Assembly: GCA_035271585.1 (NCBI GenBank)
Contig: DATERL010000081.1
Coordinates: 1-29,602 of the forward strand
DNA length: 29,602 nt
From: Roseimarinus sp035271585
GTDB taxonomy: Bacteria > Bacteroidota > Bacteroidia > Bacteroidales > Prolixibacteraceae
Reading direction: 5' to 3'
This document shows positions 15,709-24,386 of this stretch, piece by piece (within the stretch, counting starts at the first letter, position 1; each line of letters begins with the position of its first letter). Position numbers and translations under genes: made by a program. Below the pieces are notes generated by a model. That model searched no databases. It worked only from the letters and a program-made list of their open reading frames with translations, and had not been told where the DNA came from.

Positions 15709-16560
15709 ATGCGTAAAGAGTGTTATTACTGCCATTGCAAAACAAGAGATCAATTAATTGCCAAATACGAATTAGGTGCTGATAAGGCAGAAGAATTTTC
15801 AAATGCTTTTGAAAGTTTTATTCAGCATTATTGGCATTTAAGCAACCCACTAATTGCAACCCATATTCAGCGTATTGCCAAAGAAAAATTTGGACAAAGC
15901 GATTTGTACCACTACGAAAAATACAAAGCCAATACGCTTTTACTGAACAATTACAATTATTGGAAAAACATTGTTGACCAAAATCCCAGACCGTTTCAGA
16001 TGGCAGCAAAATTGGCTGTTGTGGGAAACATTATTGATTATGGAGCCCACTCTGTTCCCGATGAGATTGAAAAATTCATCGATTCTCAACTTTCTATTCC
16101 TCTATCAATTGATCATTCAGAAGTTTTCTACGAACTGGTGCAAAGTGCAAAATCGATCCTCTACCTTGGCGATAATGCCGGCGAAATTGTATTCGATAAA
16201 CTATTTATCGAAACCATGAAACATCCCGACATCACTTTTGTGGTGAGGAACGAGCCGGTAATTAACGACATTACAATGGAAGACGCTCAATACACAGGCA
16301 TAGATAAGCTATGTAAAGTTATTTCGAACGGTTACGATGCTCCTTCGACCCTTTTGGAGTTTTGCTCCGAAGAGTTTTTAACGGCTTACCACAAAGCTGA
16401 TCTTGTAATTTCGAAAGGGCAAGGCAATTTCGAAGGCTTAATGAACGAAGACAATAAACCAATCGTTTTTTTATTGATGGCCAAATGCCCACCAATTGCA
16501 CAAATGCTGAACACCGAAAAAGGGGGAATGATTATTAAATACAATCAAGAAAAAATATGA
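15709..16560 (+). CDS. DUF89 (ARMT1-like) metal-dependent phosphatase-family protein
   Basis: This 283-residue protein shows the DUF89 core: LYLGDNAGEIVFDKLFIE (Asp155, Asn156), VVRNEPVINDIT, DLVISKGQGNFEGL with Lys236, and a C-terminal LLMAKCPPIAQ. Characterised DUF89 proteins are metal-dependent phosphatases thought to repair damaged phospho-metabolites. The N-terminus CYYCHC (Cys5, Cys8, Cys10) matches archaeal and anaerobe members and could bind an extra metal. Its stop overlaps the first MinD gene by four bases (ATGA), so it is made together with the Fe-S ATPases. What a DUF89 enzyme does in a metallocluster operon is not known to me. Confidence 0.85.
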   Translation: MRKECYYCHCKTRDQLIAKYELGADKAEEFSNAFESFIQHYWHLSNPLIATHIQRIAKEKFGQSDLYHYEKYKANTLLLNNYNYWKNIVDQNPRPFQMAAKLAVVGNIIDYGAHSVPDEIEKFIDSQLSIPLSIDHSEVFYELVQSAKSILYLGDNAGEIVFDKLFIETMKHPDITFVVRNEPVINDITMEDAQYTGIDKLCKVISNGYDAPSTLLEFCSEEFLTAYHKADLVISKGQGNFEGLMNEDNKPIVFLLMAKCPPIAQMLNTEKGGMIIKYNQEKI

Positions 16561-17429
16561 GCTACAAAATTGCCATTGCCAGCGGCAAAGGCGGAACTGG
16601 TAAAACCACCGTTGCGGTCAATCTTTTTAAATACCTAAACGAGATAGGAACCAATACGCTACTTGTAGATTGTGATGTGGAAGAACCGAACGATTTTATA
16701 TTTTTCGATTTTGACACTCCGCCACAAACCGAAATAGTAAACCAATTGGTGCCCAAAATTGATACGTCGAAATGCACCTTTTGCCGTAAATGTTCCGACT
16801 ATTGTATTTTCAATGCCATTTCGATTATCCCATCGGTTCAACATGCCGAAGTTACTACCTCGTTGTGCCATTCGTGCGGAGCGTGTTTGGTAGCTTGCGA
16901 ATTTGGAGCAATTACAGAATATTCGCAAGAAATTGGAACCATAAGCCGCTACAATACAAGCTTTGGAAGCAAGCTGATAGAAGGACGATTAAAAGTAGGA
17001 TCGCCCATGCAAACCTTGATGGTAAAAGCAGTAAAAAAAGCTGCCGAAAATAATTGCGACATTACTTTATTCGATTCGCCTCCGGGTACCAGTTGCCCCG
17101 TTGTTGAAACAGTTTCGGATGCCAACTATGTAGTGTTGGTTACCGAACCTACTCCTTTCGGCTTACACGATTTTAAGCTAATGGTCACCCTGCTGCGCGA
17201 AATGAACAAACCTTTTGACGTGGTGGTGAACAAAGCTGGATCGGGCAATAGCCATATTTACCAATACATTCAAGAAGAAAATATCGAATTACTGGGCAAT
17301 ATTCCGTTTTTAAAACAGTATGCCCAAAATTATGCTCACGGTAAAATTTTCGAAAATATTCCCGATGAAATTGCTTTGAGCTATAAAACAATAGCCGGTA
17401 TTTTAATCGAAAAAATGAAAAATCGATGA
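16557..17429 (+). CDS. MinD/ParA-type ATPase with inserted 2[4Fe-4S] ferredoxin domain, copy 1
   Basis: This 290-residue P-loop protein has the deviant Walker A motif GKGGTGKTT at 10-18. An inserted ferredoxin domain carries two CX2CX2CX3C sets (Cys73, 76, 79, 83 and Cys104, 107, 110, 114), and the ATPase part resumes with FDSPPGTSCPV. This is the COG1149 group (MinD-superfamily ATPase with inserted ferredoxin domain). Relatives such as Mrp/Nbp35 move Fe-S or metal-sulfur clusters. The first cluster ends in CIFN rather than the usual CP, a minor change. It overlaps both neighbours by four bases (ATGA at each end), giving strong translational coupling with DUF89 and the second ATPase. It probably works as a heterodimer with copy 2. 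Confidence 0.92.
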   Translation: MSYKIAIASGKGGTGKTTVAVNLFKYLNEIGTNTLLVDCDVEEPNDFIFFDFDTPPQTEIVNQLVPKIDTSKCTFCRKCSDYCIFNAISIIPSVQHAEVTTSLCHSCGACLVACEFGAITEYSQEIGTISRYNTSFGSKLIEGRLKVGSPMQTLMVKAVKKAAENNCDITLFDSPPGTSCPVVETVSDANYVVLVTEPTPFGLHDFKLMVTLLREMNKPFDVVVNKAGSGNSHIYQYIQEENIELLGNIPFLKQYAQNYAHGKIFENIPDEIALSYKTIAGILIEKMKNR

Positions 17430-18289
17430 AGGAAATTACAATATTAAGTGGCAAGGGAGGAACTGGAAAAACATCGATAACTGCGGCCTTGGCTTCGGTT
17501 ATGAGCAATGCAATATTCTGCGATAACGATGTCGATGCTGCTGATTTACACCTACTATTCGACCCCAAAATAATTGAAACGCACACATTTATGGGAGCTT
17601 ACGAGGCAACAATTGACACCGAAATATGTACCGCTTGTGGCATCTGTGTTGAGCATTGCCGTTTTGATGCCATTCATCCGTCGGGTGATGTATTTCAGGT
17701 AAATCATTTCCAATGCGAAGGTTGCCGTTTATGTGAACGTGTTTGTCCAGTTAATGCCATCACTTCGGAACAAAGCACTCGCAATAAATGGTTCGTTTCA
17801 AATACCCGATTTGGCAAATTGGTACATGCGCAAATGTTCCCCGGCGAAGAAAACTCGGGAAAACTGGTTGCTGAAATAAGGGGAAAGGCACGCGAGATAG
17901 CAAAAGCCGACAAGCTGGATTGGATTATAAACGACGGTCCTCCAGGAGTAGGTTGTACCGCCATTTCGTCGATAACCGGCACCGACCATGTTTTACTGGT
18001 CATTGAATCGACCTTGTCGGGTTTGCACGATGCAAAACGGGTTGCCGAGTTGGTACGTGGTTTTAAAATACCCCTATCGGCCATAATCAACAAAGCCGAT
18101 ATCAATCCTAATGTTACCAAGCAAACCATTGTTTTCTTGAAAAAAGAAAACATTCAATTGTGGGGAACGATACCATTCGATACTATTTTCACACAAGCAA
18201 TGATTGAAGAAAAAACAATTATTGAATACGACAAGCATTCAGCCATTTCTCAAATAATACGTGAAGTTGCTGATCGGATACAACTGTAG
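17426..18289 (+). CDS. MinD/ParA-type ATPase with inserted 2[4Fe-4S] ferredoxin domain, copy 2
   Basis: This 287-residue partner of the preceding ATPase has deviant Walker A GKGGTGKTS at 9-17, ferredoxin insert cysteines 68, 71, 74, 78 (CTACGICVEHC) and 97, 100, 103, 107 (CEGCRLCERVCP), and the ATPase motif NDGPPGVGC. It is the last gene of the rightward operon, followed within 10 bases by a bidirectional terminator. Pairs of such ATPases beside NifX-type proteins are characteristic of the Desulfovibrio orange-protein cluster and similar anaerobe clusters; a role in loading a metal-sulfur cofactor onto the NifX-like proteins is inference. Confidence 0.92.
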   Translation: MKEITILSGKGGTGKTSITAALASVMSNAIFCDNDVDAADLHLLFDPKIIETHTFMGAYEATIDTEICTACGICVEHCRFDAIHPSGDVFQVNHFQCEGCRLCERVCPVNAITSEQSTRNKWFVSNTRFGKLVHAQMFPGEENSGKLVAEIRGKAREIAKADKLDWIINDGPPGVGCTAISSITGTDHVLLVIESTLSGLHDAKRVAELVRGFKIPLSAIINKADINPNVTKQTIVFLKKENIQLWGTIPFDTIFTQAMIEEKTIIEYDKHSAISQIIREVADRIQL

Positions 18290-18292
18290 CTC

Positions 18293-18336
18293 AAAAAAAA
18301 ACCACTGCAAGCCTAATTGTTACAGTGGTTTATTTT
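18293..18336. terminator. Bidirectional rho-independent terminator
   Basis: AAACCACTG (18299-18307) and CAGTGGTTT (18323-18331) form a perfect 9-bp stem with a 15-base loop. Read leftward the stem runs into nine T, read rightward into TTTATTTT. It lies between the convergent ends of the rightward operon (stop at 18289) and the barrel-protein gene (stop at 18373). Confidence 0.85.
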
Positions 18337-18372
18337 AAGGAAAAAAGGAAATTAAGGGAGAATATAGTCTGA

Positions 18373-19011
18373 TTAAAACCAACCTATTTTAAGCGATGCC
18401 CCTACCGAATAACTTCTGAGTGCATCGGTGCGGATATCTTTTATTTCTATATTAGAAGTATATCGATAAGTACCAAACAGTGCAAAACGTAACCAGCGGG
18501 TAAAGTTAATTTCAAGTTCAATGCCGGGTTCAGCCACAAAAAACACATCTTCGGCAAAAGAATAATTGGAGTAATAATAGTTTGAAAGATTAGCCAAACC
18601 ACCTCCTCCAACTACAATTGGGAACGACAAGTGGACAGGTTTCAGTGGCATTAAAATTGGTTCGATAAAAACACCGCCGTAGGCACCGGCCAGAAAACTA
18701 AAATCGTCATTCATCACACTAACATTACTCATTTTGTTAATGTTACCCGCGAATGCCGACCCCGACAAACCAAAAGCGAACCAACGATCCATAATCCACC
18801 CCATACGGGCCGATGCCACTAAACCATCGGTTTTATTAATTGGAGAATAGGCCATTGACGTTCCAAAATAAAATCCATCTCGTCTTTCGGGCTTAAACAG
18901 TGTTTTAATCTCGTTTTTATTATAACTGTCATCATCAATCCTAATGGTTTGCTGGGCAAAAACAGTTGAAGTTATTGCTAACATTGCAAGTACAAAAAAT
19001 AGTCGTTTCAT
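18373..19011 (-). CDS. Outer-membrane beta-barrel-like protein
   Basis: This 212-residue protein has a signal peptide ending in FAQ (about residue 20). The rest alternates hydrophobic and polar residues with glycines (RMGWIMDRWFAFGLSGSAFAG, TRWLRFALFGTYRY) and ends in aromatic GWF, as do small porin-like barrels. No binding or catalytic motif is visible, so function is unknown. It follows another barrel-like gene by 34 bases and is the last gene before the bidirectional terminator. Confidence 0.78.
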   Translation of the reverse strand: MKRLFFVLAMLAITSTVFAQQTIRIDDDSYNKNEIKTLFKPERRDGFYFGTSMAYSPINKTDGLVASARMGWIMDRWFAFGLSGSAFAGNINKMSNVSVMNDDFSFLAGAYGGVFIEPILMPLKPVHLSFPIVVGGGGLANLSNYYYSNYSFAEDVFFVAEPGIELEINFTRWLRFALFGTYRYTSNIEIKDIRTDALRSYSVGASLKIGWF

Positions 19012-19045
19012 ATTGTTGTTGTTTTTGTTTTCAAATTATTAAAAA

Positions 19046-19546
19046 TCAGAAATAATAAACGGCGCCAAACGCATAATCGTAGGGTCTAAATTTAAACCCA
19101 TCGGCTCCCAATAAATCAAAAAATGGTTTAACATCGAAGGTAAAAGAAAGAGGGTATTGGGTTAAATCGTACGAAATACCAAAAATGGCATCGAGGCCTA
19201 AAACCAAGCCAGTTTTTTGTTCCCAATAATAACCATGCTTAGTATCATTTTTATTTTCGTTCCATTTTACATAGCCAATATGTGCTCCATAGCCATAGTA
19301 TATTGACAGCATATCGGACATCTTCTCCATTTTGTATTTATGTTCAATTTTCATGACTGTAAAATGGCGACCGCCATCACGTTTACCAATCATAAAGCGG
19401 TACGATTCAATAGCGTTATTTTGTTTTTCAAAATATATCCCATTTGAATAACCTAGCCTGACACCTATCGATTTCTCATACATTTGTGCTGATAGCACAG
19501 TTGATAAGACTAGAAAGAGGATTAATACTGGTAAAGTTTTCATCAT
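19046..19546 (-). CDS. Outer-membrane beta-barrel-like protein, small
   Basis: This 166-residue protein has a signal peptide (cleavage after LSAQ, about residue 21) and a beta-rich remainder with GVRLGYSNGIYFE, YYGYGAHIGYV and a C-terminal GAVYYF typical of outer-membrane barrels. It is upstream of, and probably co-transcribed with, the second barrel-like gene. No specific function can be read from it. Confidence 0.75.
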   Translation of the reverse strand: MMKTLPVLILFLVLSTVLSAQMYEKSIGVRLGYSNGIYFEKQNNAIESYRFMIGKRDGGRHFTVMKIEHKYKMEKMSDMLSIYYGYGAHIGYVKWNENKNDTKHGYYWEQKTGLVLGLDAIFGISYDLTQYPLSFTFDVKPFFDLLGADGFKFRPYDYAFGAVYYF

Positions 19547-19598
19547 TTTGTGCTGGTTTTTATTTTTTTACTGTCTGGGTTGAGAACCAAATATTTAA

Positions 19599-20375
19599 CT
19601 AATTCATGTTAAACAACCTGCCCGTTCCCGAAATATTAGATTCAATTGATGGGTGCCCAAGGTAATGAATACTACCACTACCACTGATATTGGCTTTCAT
19701 TTTATCTTCAACATTCAAGAACAAACTGCCTGAACCGCTGACATTAACATCGGCCTCAAGAACCGGAAATTTATACGCCTTTACACTACCTGAACCCGAA
19801 ATTCTGTACTTCGAATATTTGGCCGAACCAAATAATTCAATGTCGCCCGAGCCAGAAACGTTTAATTCATAGTTATTGCACAGGGCAAAAACATCGATTT
19901 TACCCGCACCCGAAATATTGGTAAAAAGGTTTTCGCCGTAAAAGTCGGCAACAATTTTTCCGGCTCCACTCAATTCGAGTACCAGGTTTTTGGAGTTTAC
20001 CGAATCGGTGTGAATCAGTCCTGCCCCCGATAATTTAATGCTTTCAACTTGTGGCCCCCTTACGTAAATTTCAATGGCTTTGGTTGGGCGTAAAGTTATG
20101 AAGCTAGGGATTCTTATTTTTAATTCGTTCTCGAACACGGCTGTTTCAATGTATTGAATCAAGTTCGATTCGCAACTCACGGTAACTTCTGACGAATCGT
20201 TGTATTCGAAATACACATCAAAATTACCCGATGAGCTAATCGCGTTAAACGAAGGTACTGTCCGAATTTCATCATTAATACTACCGTTACCAAATTCGTA
20301 CTCATGCGTAAAGCAGCCGGTCAAAAAAGCAGTCATCAGAATTACCAGCGATAAATATTTAATTTTAGTCTTCAT
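19599..20375 (-). CDS. GIN-domain (DUF2807) lipoprotein
   Basis: This 258-residue predicted lipoprotein has lipobox LTGC with Cys21 as the lipidated residue. The mature part is a repetitive beta structure with recurring SGAG/SGSG turns (LSGAGLIH, LSGAGKIV, ISGAGKID, VSGSGDIE, ISGSGSVK, VSGSGSLF, ISGSGSIH), the mark of the GIN-domain / putative autotransporter adhesin fold of Bacteroidota. It should sit in the periplasm or outer membrane. A minus-strand TAAATTTG at 20396-20389 could be its -7 box. It lies beyond the DUF4097 gene of the sigma-factor operon (201-base gap), and both proteins are beta-helical repeats, but co-regulation is not shown. Confidence 0.85.
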   Translation of the reverse strand: MKTKIKYLSLVILMTAFLTGCFTHEYEFGNGSINDEIRTVPSFNAISSSGNFDVYFEYNDSSEVTVSCESNLIQYIETAVFENELKIRIPSFITLRPTKAIEIYVRGPQVESIKLSGAGLIHTDSVNSKNLVLELSGAGKIVADFYGENLFTNISGAGKIDVFALCNNYELNVSGSGDIELFGSAKYSKYRISGSGSVKAYKFPVLEADVNVSGSGSLFLNVEDKMKANISGSGSIHYLGHPSIESNISGTGRLFNMN

Positions 20376-20576
20376 TGCAGTTGATTTTCAAATTTAAAAT
20401 TTCTTATTGTTTTTTGAAATTGTATTACTTACAGTGACATATTATTTTACAAGAGGTTGCAATAATTAAGTAATTTATTATTTATAATTTACAGTTTAAG
20501 TCTAAGTACAGATGGATTAAGCCTTACGTTGGCATTGAACACCACAATAAATTATCTCAACTACTTAAAACGAATT

Positions 20577-21785
20577 TTAACGGCTAAAAATTTTAATATC
20601 GGCCGACGAAGTATTGAGAATTAATTGAGGCTTAGCAAGCCCTACTTCACCTGTTCGCCCAACATATCGCATAATACGTTCCTTATCATTCAACAGTTCC
20701 GATGAATCGATAATTGCATCGAGTGGTAAATCCATGTTACGGTTGGTAATAATATCAAAATTCACATCGGATTCTTTATCGAAAAAGAGGTTAATTTTTG
20801 TCGAACGGGCATCGATAATAATTTTCTCAATACCGGGATTGATTCGTTCTATGGTCAAATCGCCATATTTCATATTGATATCTGATTTTCGTTTAAATTC
20901 GGTGATCAAAAAATCGGTCCAGTTAGATTCGGTTTCGAAATCAGTAATCATTCTGATTCGATAATCGTCGCGACTTGAATTAACAAGCATTTGCGTCACC
21001 TCGGTAATGGTAATATTTGAAGTTTTACTTGTTATGCGCAACTTACGGGCCGAAACCAGGTTCATATCACTGTAATACACCTCGAGGCTTCCCGAGTCAA
21101 TACTATTAATGCGAACATCGCCAAAACTGACCTGCATGTTCACATATCCCGACAAATTGTTTGCTTTCAGCTTTCCGTTAGACATTTCGAGCGTAATATC
21201 GCCTTTGTAATTATCGATATAAACGTTGCCAAATTTATTTTTTATACGCAGGTCGAGGTTATCGGGCAAAAACACTTTGATGTTGATTTGCACCTGGGCC
21301 TCGGCCATACCAATGGTTTCTTTCAGCTTAATTAGTTCGCTCAGCAACATATTACGGCTGCTACTAATTATGGTGTTAATTACTATGTAATGCCCCGAAC
21401 GCAACAATTCGAAATGAATTTGTTCGGCCCGGCTTTTCAGTTTATCGTAATTTTTTTCAGTAATAGTATAATCGATAAAAACCAAAATTGAATCTTTATC
21501 CCAAGTTTCGATAGTTACATCGCCGTATTTATTATTGATATCGACAATGGTGCTTTTTTCGACCGAAAAACCTTTTATAATTTCTTTAGTTTCGCTCACC
21601 TGTGCATTGAGCTGTCCAACTCCAAAAAGCATAAGAATGCTTAGTAAAATTAGGTGAACAAAGCGTTTTGGCCTAACAGGATTCATCTCTGGGCTAAAAG
21701 CTTTAGCAAGGTCAAAATGAAACGGTTTTTGTCCATTCATCACGTTTGCAGTTTTTATATGATATTTCTGTTTTATCATCGTCAT
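20577..21785 (-). CDS. DUF4097 beta-repeat protein of the ECF sigma operon
   Basis: This protein of up to 402 residues has repeated beta strands of the DUF4097 kind (NKYGDVTIETW, IKNKFGNVYIDNYKGDITLEMSNGKLKANNLSG, MKYGDLTIERINPG), expected to form a secreted or periplasmic beta-helix. The first ATG (21785) is 4 bases after the stop of the anti-sigma gene and fits translational coupling. The signal peptide, however, begins at Met34 (ATG at 21686, MNPVRPKRFVHLILLSILML, cleavage after LNAQ), so 21686 may be the true start. In this phylum DUF4097 genes often sit behind ECF sigma/anti-sigma pairs. Function is unknown. Confidence 0.82.
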   Translation of the reverse strand: MTMIKQKYHIKTANVMNGQKPFHFDLAKAFSPEMNPVRPKRFVHLILLSILMLFGVGQLNAQVSETKEIIKGFSVEKSTIVDINNKYGDVTIETWDKDSILVFIDYTITEKNYDKLKSRAEQIHFELLRSGHYIVINTIISSSRNMLLSELIKLKETIGMAEAQVQINIKVFLPDNLDLRIKNKFGNVYIDNYKGDITLEMSNGKLKANNLSGYVNMQVSFGDVRINSIDSGSLEVYYSDMNLVSARKLRITSKTSNITITEVTQMLVNSSRDDYRIRMITDFETESNWTDFLITEFKRKSDINMKYGDLTIERINPGIEKIIIDARSTKINLFFDKESDVNFDIITNRNMDLPLDAIIDSSELLNDKERIMRYVGRTGEVGLAKPQLILNTSSADIKIFSR

Positions 21786-21789
21786 GTTT

Positions 21790-22293
21790 TTAGCAGTTAA
21801 TTTGATTGAGCACCCTATCGACCATTTCGAGCCTTATCCGGTTATTTTGAATCATGGCTTCAATAACTTCGCGATTATAAACGTTATCGTTCAAATCGTT
21901 TTTCAATTCGTTGTACATCACATCGAGTTCAATCAAATCCGATTCGATATCGTGTTTTAGTTCGGGATACACCTGATAGCACTTGTTAATTTCACTCATC
22001 GAAACCGATACTTTACGGGCATAAAATGCTTCGGTTTCAAGTAGGTTTATCAGTTCGGGATCGGTAATATTACTGTATTTAATGTGCCCGTTATCTTGCT
22101 TATCAATCATAATTGTTGTTAGCAATGCAATAAGCAACATGGCGGCTACCGAAGCAGCTATTTTCCAAAAACTTAGTTTGAAAGTTGATTTTTGGTCAAG
22201 TTGAGCTTCAATTTTATCCCACAACTCTGGCGACGGCAGTTTCGAATCGAACTCGTCACTTCGTCCCCTCACAAAATCTTCAAGCTTTTGCAT
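21790..22293 (-). CDS. Membrane anti-sigma-like protein
   Basis: This 167-residue protein has a cytoplasmic N-terminal region (PSPELWDKIEAQLDQK), one membrane helix (about 43-64, SFWKIAASVAAMLLIALLTT) and a periplasmic helical part. Length, topology and its 14-base overlap with the sigma factor gene point to an anti-sigma factor that holds the sigma factor at the membrane. I see no zinc-type HxxxCxxC motif, so it is not of the ZAS class. The stimulus is unknown. Confidence 0.72.
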   Translation of the reverse strand: MQKLEDFVRGRSDEFDSKLPSPELWDKIEAQLDQKSTFKLSFWKIAASVAAMLLIALLTTIMIDKQDNGHIKYSNITDPELINLLETEAFYARKVSVSMSEINKCYQVYPELKHDIESDLIELDVMYNELKNDLNDNVYNREVIEAMIQNNRIRLEMVDRVLNQINC

Positions 22294-22837
22294 AATATTT
22301 CTCCTTTAAAATTTCATAAACCTTTCGTTTTGCACGCATAAACTGCGATTTTGATGTAGACTCGGTAATACCGAGAATTCCAGCAATCTCAACATGGTCG
22401 TAACCTTCGAGTAAATAAAGTGAAAACACGATGCGACCGCCTTCAGGGAGTTGTTCCATGGCTTTTTCAACATCTTTAACCGTTAGTGGCAACTCTTCGT
22501 TGTCGTTTTCTTCACTTCTGTTACTAAAATAGTACATGTCATCGGTCAATACTAAATCAACTTTCCTCTTATTAATAGTATTAATACAAGTGTTGATTAC
22601 AATTCGTTTCAACCATGCACCAAAAGTTGACTCGTAGCGATAAGTTTCGAGCTTCGTAAAAGCCTGAACAAATGCCTCTTGCAAAACATCTTCAGCATTT
22701 TCGCGGGTATGCATCATCCGGTAGCAAATATTAAACATTGCGCGTGCGTACAATTCATACAATTGTCGGCGTGCCCGGTTATCACCTCGCTTACTTGCTT
22801 CGATTAGCTTTTCGTGTATGTCTTTTTGTGTTCCCAA
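22280..22837 (-). CDS. ECF-type RNA polymerase sigma factor
   Basis: This 185-residue sigma-70 family ECF factor has region 2 (about 25-90: LYELYARAMFNICYRMMHTRENAEDVLQEAFVQAF and TFGAWLKRIVINTCIN) and region 4 (about 125-180: LPEGGRIVFSLYLLEGYDHVEIAGILGITESTSKSQFMRAKRKV). The start codon is TTG at 22837: an in-frame stop lies seven codons upstream and no ATG occurs before region 2. The gene overlaps the membrane anti-sigma-like gene by 14 bases and heads a three-gene operon that includes the DUF4097 protein. The rare start codon may keep its level low. Confidence 0.92.
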   Translation of the reverse strand: MGTQKDIHEKLIEASKRGDNRARRQLYELYARAMFNICYRMMHTRENAEDVLQEAFVQAFTKLETYRYESTFGAWLKRIVINTCINTINKRKVDLVLTDDMYYFSNRSEENDNEELPLTVKDVEKAMEQLPEGGRIVFSLYLLEGYDHVEIAGILGITESTSKSQFMRAKRKVYEILKEKYYAKA

Positions 22838-22995
22838 TGAGTTCTGATTCCAATTTTAAATGACAATATGAAATTTAAAGGGTTGCAACTTTGGTAAAAT
22901 ATAATCTACAAAAATGAAATGTTTGTCGAACGACCATAACAGAAAATAGGCAAAGTATTGTTTTTTAACGATAAACAAAAAAGACAGTGAGTGTT

Positions 22996-24366
22996 TTATT
23001 GATTACGTTTTACCGAGAACCAAATGCCCACCAAACTCAAGGCTGCAAAAAAGATAAAATATAATTTCATGCTTTTCAGAAATAAATCGACAGTTTCGAA
23101 CGACAGCGCCTGCTTATTTAGAAAAACTGAAATAAATACAGTAGCCATCATCATGCTAATGGTTTGCCCAAACACACGCATGGTGGCATTTATTCCCGAA
23201 GCAATACTGTATTCGTCCCTATTAACCGAGCTCATTACTGCATTGGTATTTGGCGAGGTAAACAAGCCAAAACCCAAACCCAACACTGCCAAAACCACAA
23301 TAATATAGGTGAGCGAGGTTGTTGTATTTAATGCAATAAAAGCGGCAAGGCTTAACGAAGTGAGCAGCAAGCCAGCCGAAGCCAAATAACCGGGATTAAT
23401 TTTATCGGACAAGCGCCCGGTGAAAGGTGCTGTAATGGCCATTAATACAGGCTGAATAACCAATACCAGGCCGGCTTGGCCAGGCGATAAGCCTCTCGAG
23501 TACTGCAAATAAAGGCTCAAAAGAAAACCCACCCCAAAGGTGGCGGAATAATGAATAAAAGCGGCAAGATTCGAATAGGTAAAGCGTTTGTTTTCAATTA
23601 ACAATTTCACATTTAGAATTGGTGATGTGCTTCGTTTTTGCTGAAAGAAAAAGACGACCATTAATGCCAAACCCGCTGTAACGAAGAACACGCCCAGTTT
23701 CGATTTTATATTTCCGCCGCCATAAATAAACAAGAAAATGGCCAAAGCGTACAAAACAGTACCTTTTAAATCGATGGTTGAACGTTTACGGGCAATATTA
23801 ATATTTCGCAAATTAAAATGCGACAACAAAATAGCAATTGCACCCAATGGCACTACGCTGTAAAAAATTAACTGCCAGCCGCCAAACTGGGTCAAAACCC
23901 CACCAATAAATGGCCCAAGCGATAGTCCAGCATACACCGCCCCAATGTTGATTCCTAACACCACTCCCCTTTTGTTGGCTGGATAAACATCGGTTAAAAT
24001 AGCAATGCCGGTAACATGCATTAAGGCAGCACCAGCTCCCTGTAACACCCTAGTAAACAACAAAGTCTCGATATTTGGACTAAAGGCCGATAACAATGAG
24101 AAAATGGAAAAGAGGTACAACCCAATTTTAAAGAAACGCACCCTACCCCAAATATCGGCCGCTTTGCTCAAAGGAAGTAGAACCATGGCATTAGCCAATA
24201 AAAAGGAATTGGTAACCCAACTTAAAGTGGTGGCACTACAGTTAAAATCGTTCTGAATATTGGGTAAGGCAATGTTCACCGCCGAAATCATAAACGAATT
24301 CATAAAAGACGCGAACATGGTTGTAATGAGAACGGGCCAAAGAACAGTTTGCGGTTTTTGATGCAT
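22996..24366 (-). CDS. MFS transporter, DHA2 (EmrB-like) type
   Basis: This 456-residue inner-membrane transporter is dominated by hydrophobic helices. The N-terminal half has NIALPNIQNDF in helix 1, the loop motif KAADIWGRVRFFKIG, and the antiporter motif region GLSLGPFIGGVLTQFGGW, all typical of drug:H+ antiporters of the DHA2 group. It begins 20 bases after the ZIP gene and is probably on the same transcript. The substrate cannot be told. Confidence 0.88.
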   Translation of the reverse strand: MHQKPQTVLWPVLITTMFASFMNSFMISAVNIALPNIQNDFNCSATTLSWVTNSFLLANAMVLLPLSKAADIWGRVRFFKIGLYLFSIFSLLSAFSPNIETLLFTRVLQGAGAALMHVTGIAILTDVYPANKRGVVLGINIGAVYAGLSLGPFIGGVLTQFGGWQLIFYSVVPLGAIAILLSHFNLRNINIARKRSTIDLKGTVLYALAIFLFIYGGGNIKSKLGVFFVTAGLALMVVFFFQQKRSTSPILNVKLLIENKRFTYSNLAAFIHYSATFGVGFLLSLYLQYSRGLSPGQAGLVLVIQPVLMAITAPFTGRLSDKINPGYLASAGLLLTSLSLAAFIALNTTTSLTYIIVVLAVLGLGFGLFTSPNTNAVMSSVNRDEYSIASGINATMRVFGQTISMMMATVFISVFLNKQALSFETVDLFLKSMKLYFIFFAALSLVGIWFSVKRNQ

Positions 24367-24386
24367 AGAAATATCGGTCTAAAAAA

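Noticed and set aside
17704..18153. 149-residue minus-strand frame opposite the second MinD-type ATPase
   Set aside because: Shadow of a gene with clear motifs; no motifs or promoter of its own.
13673..18289. Nitrogen-fixation (nif) gene cluster
   Set aside because: NifX-like proteins are present but no nifH, D, K, E or N; the family is widespread in non-fixing anaerobes.
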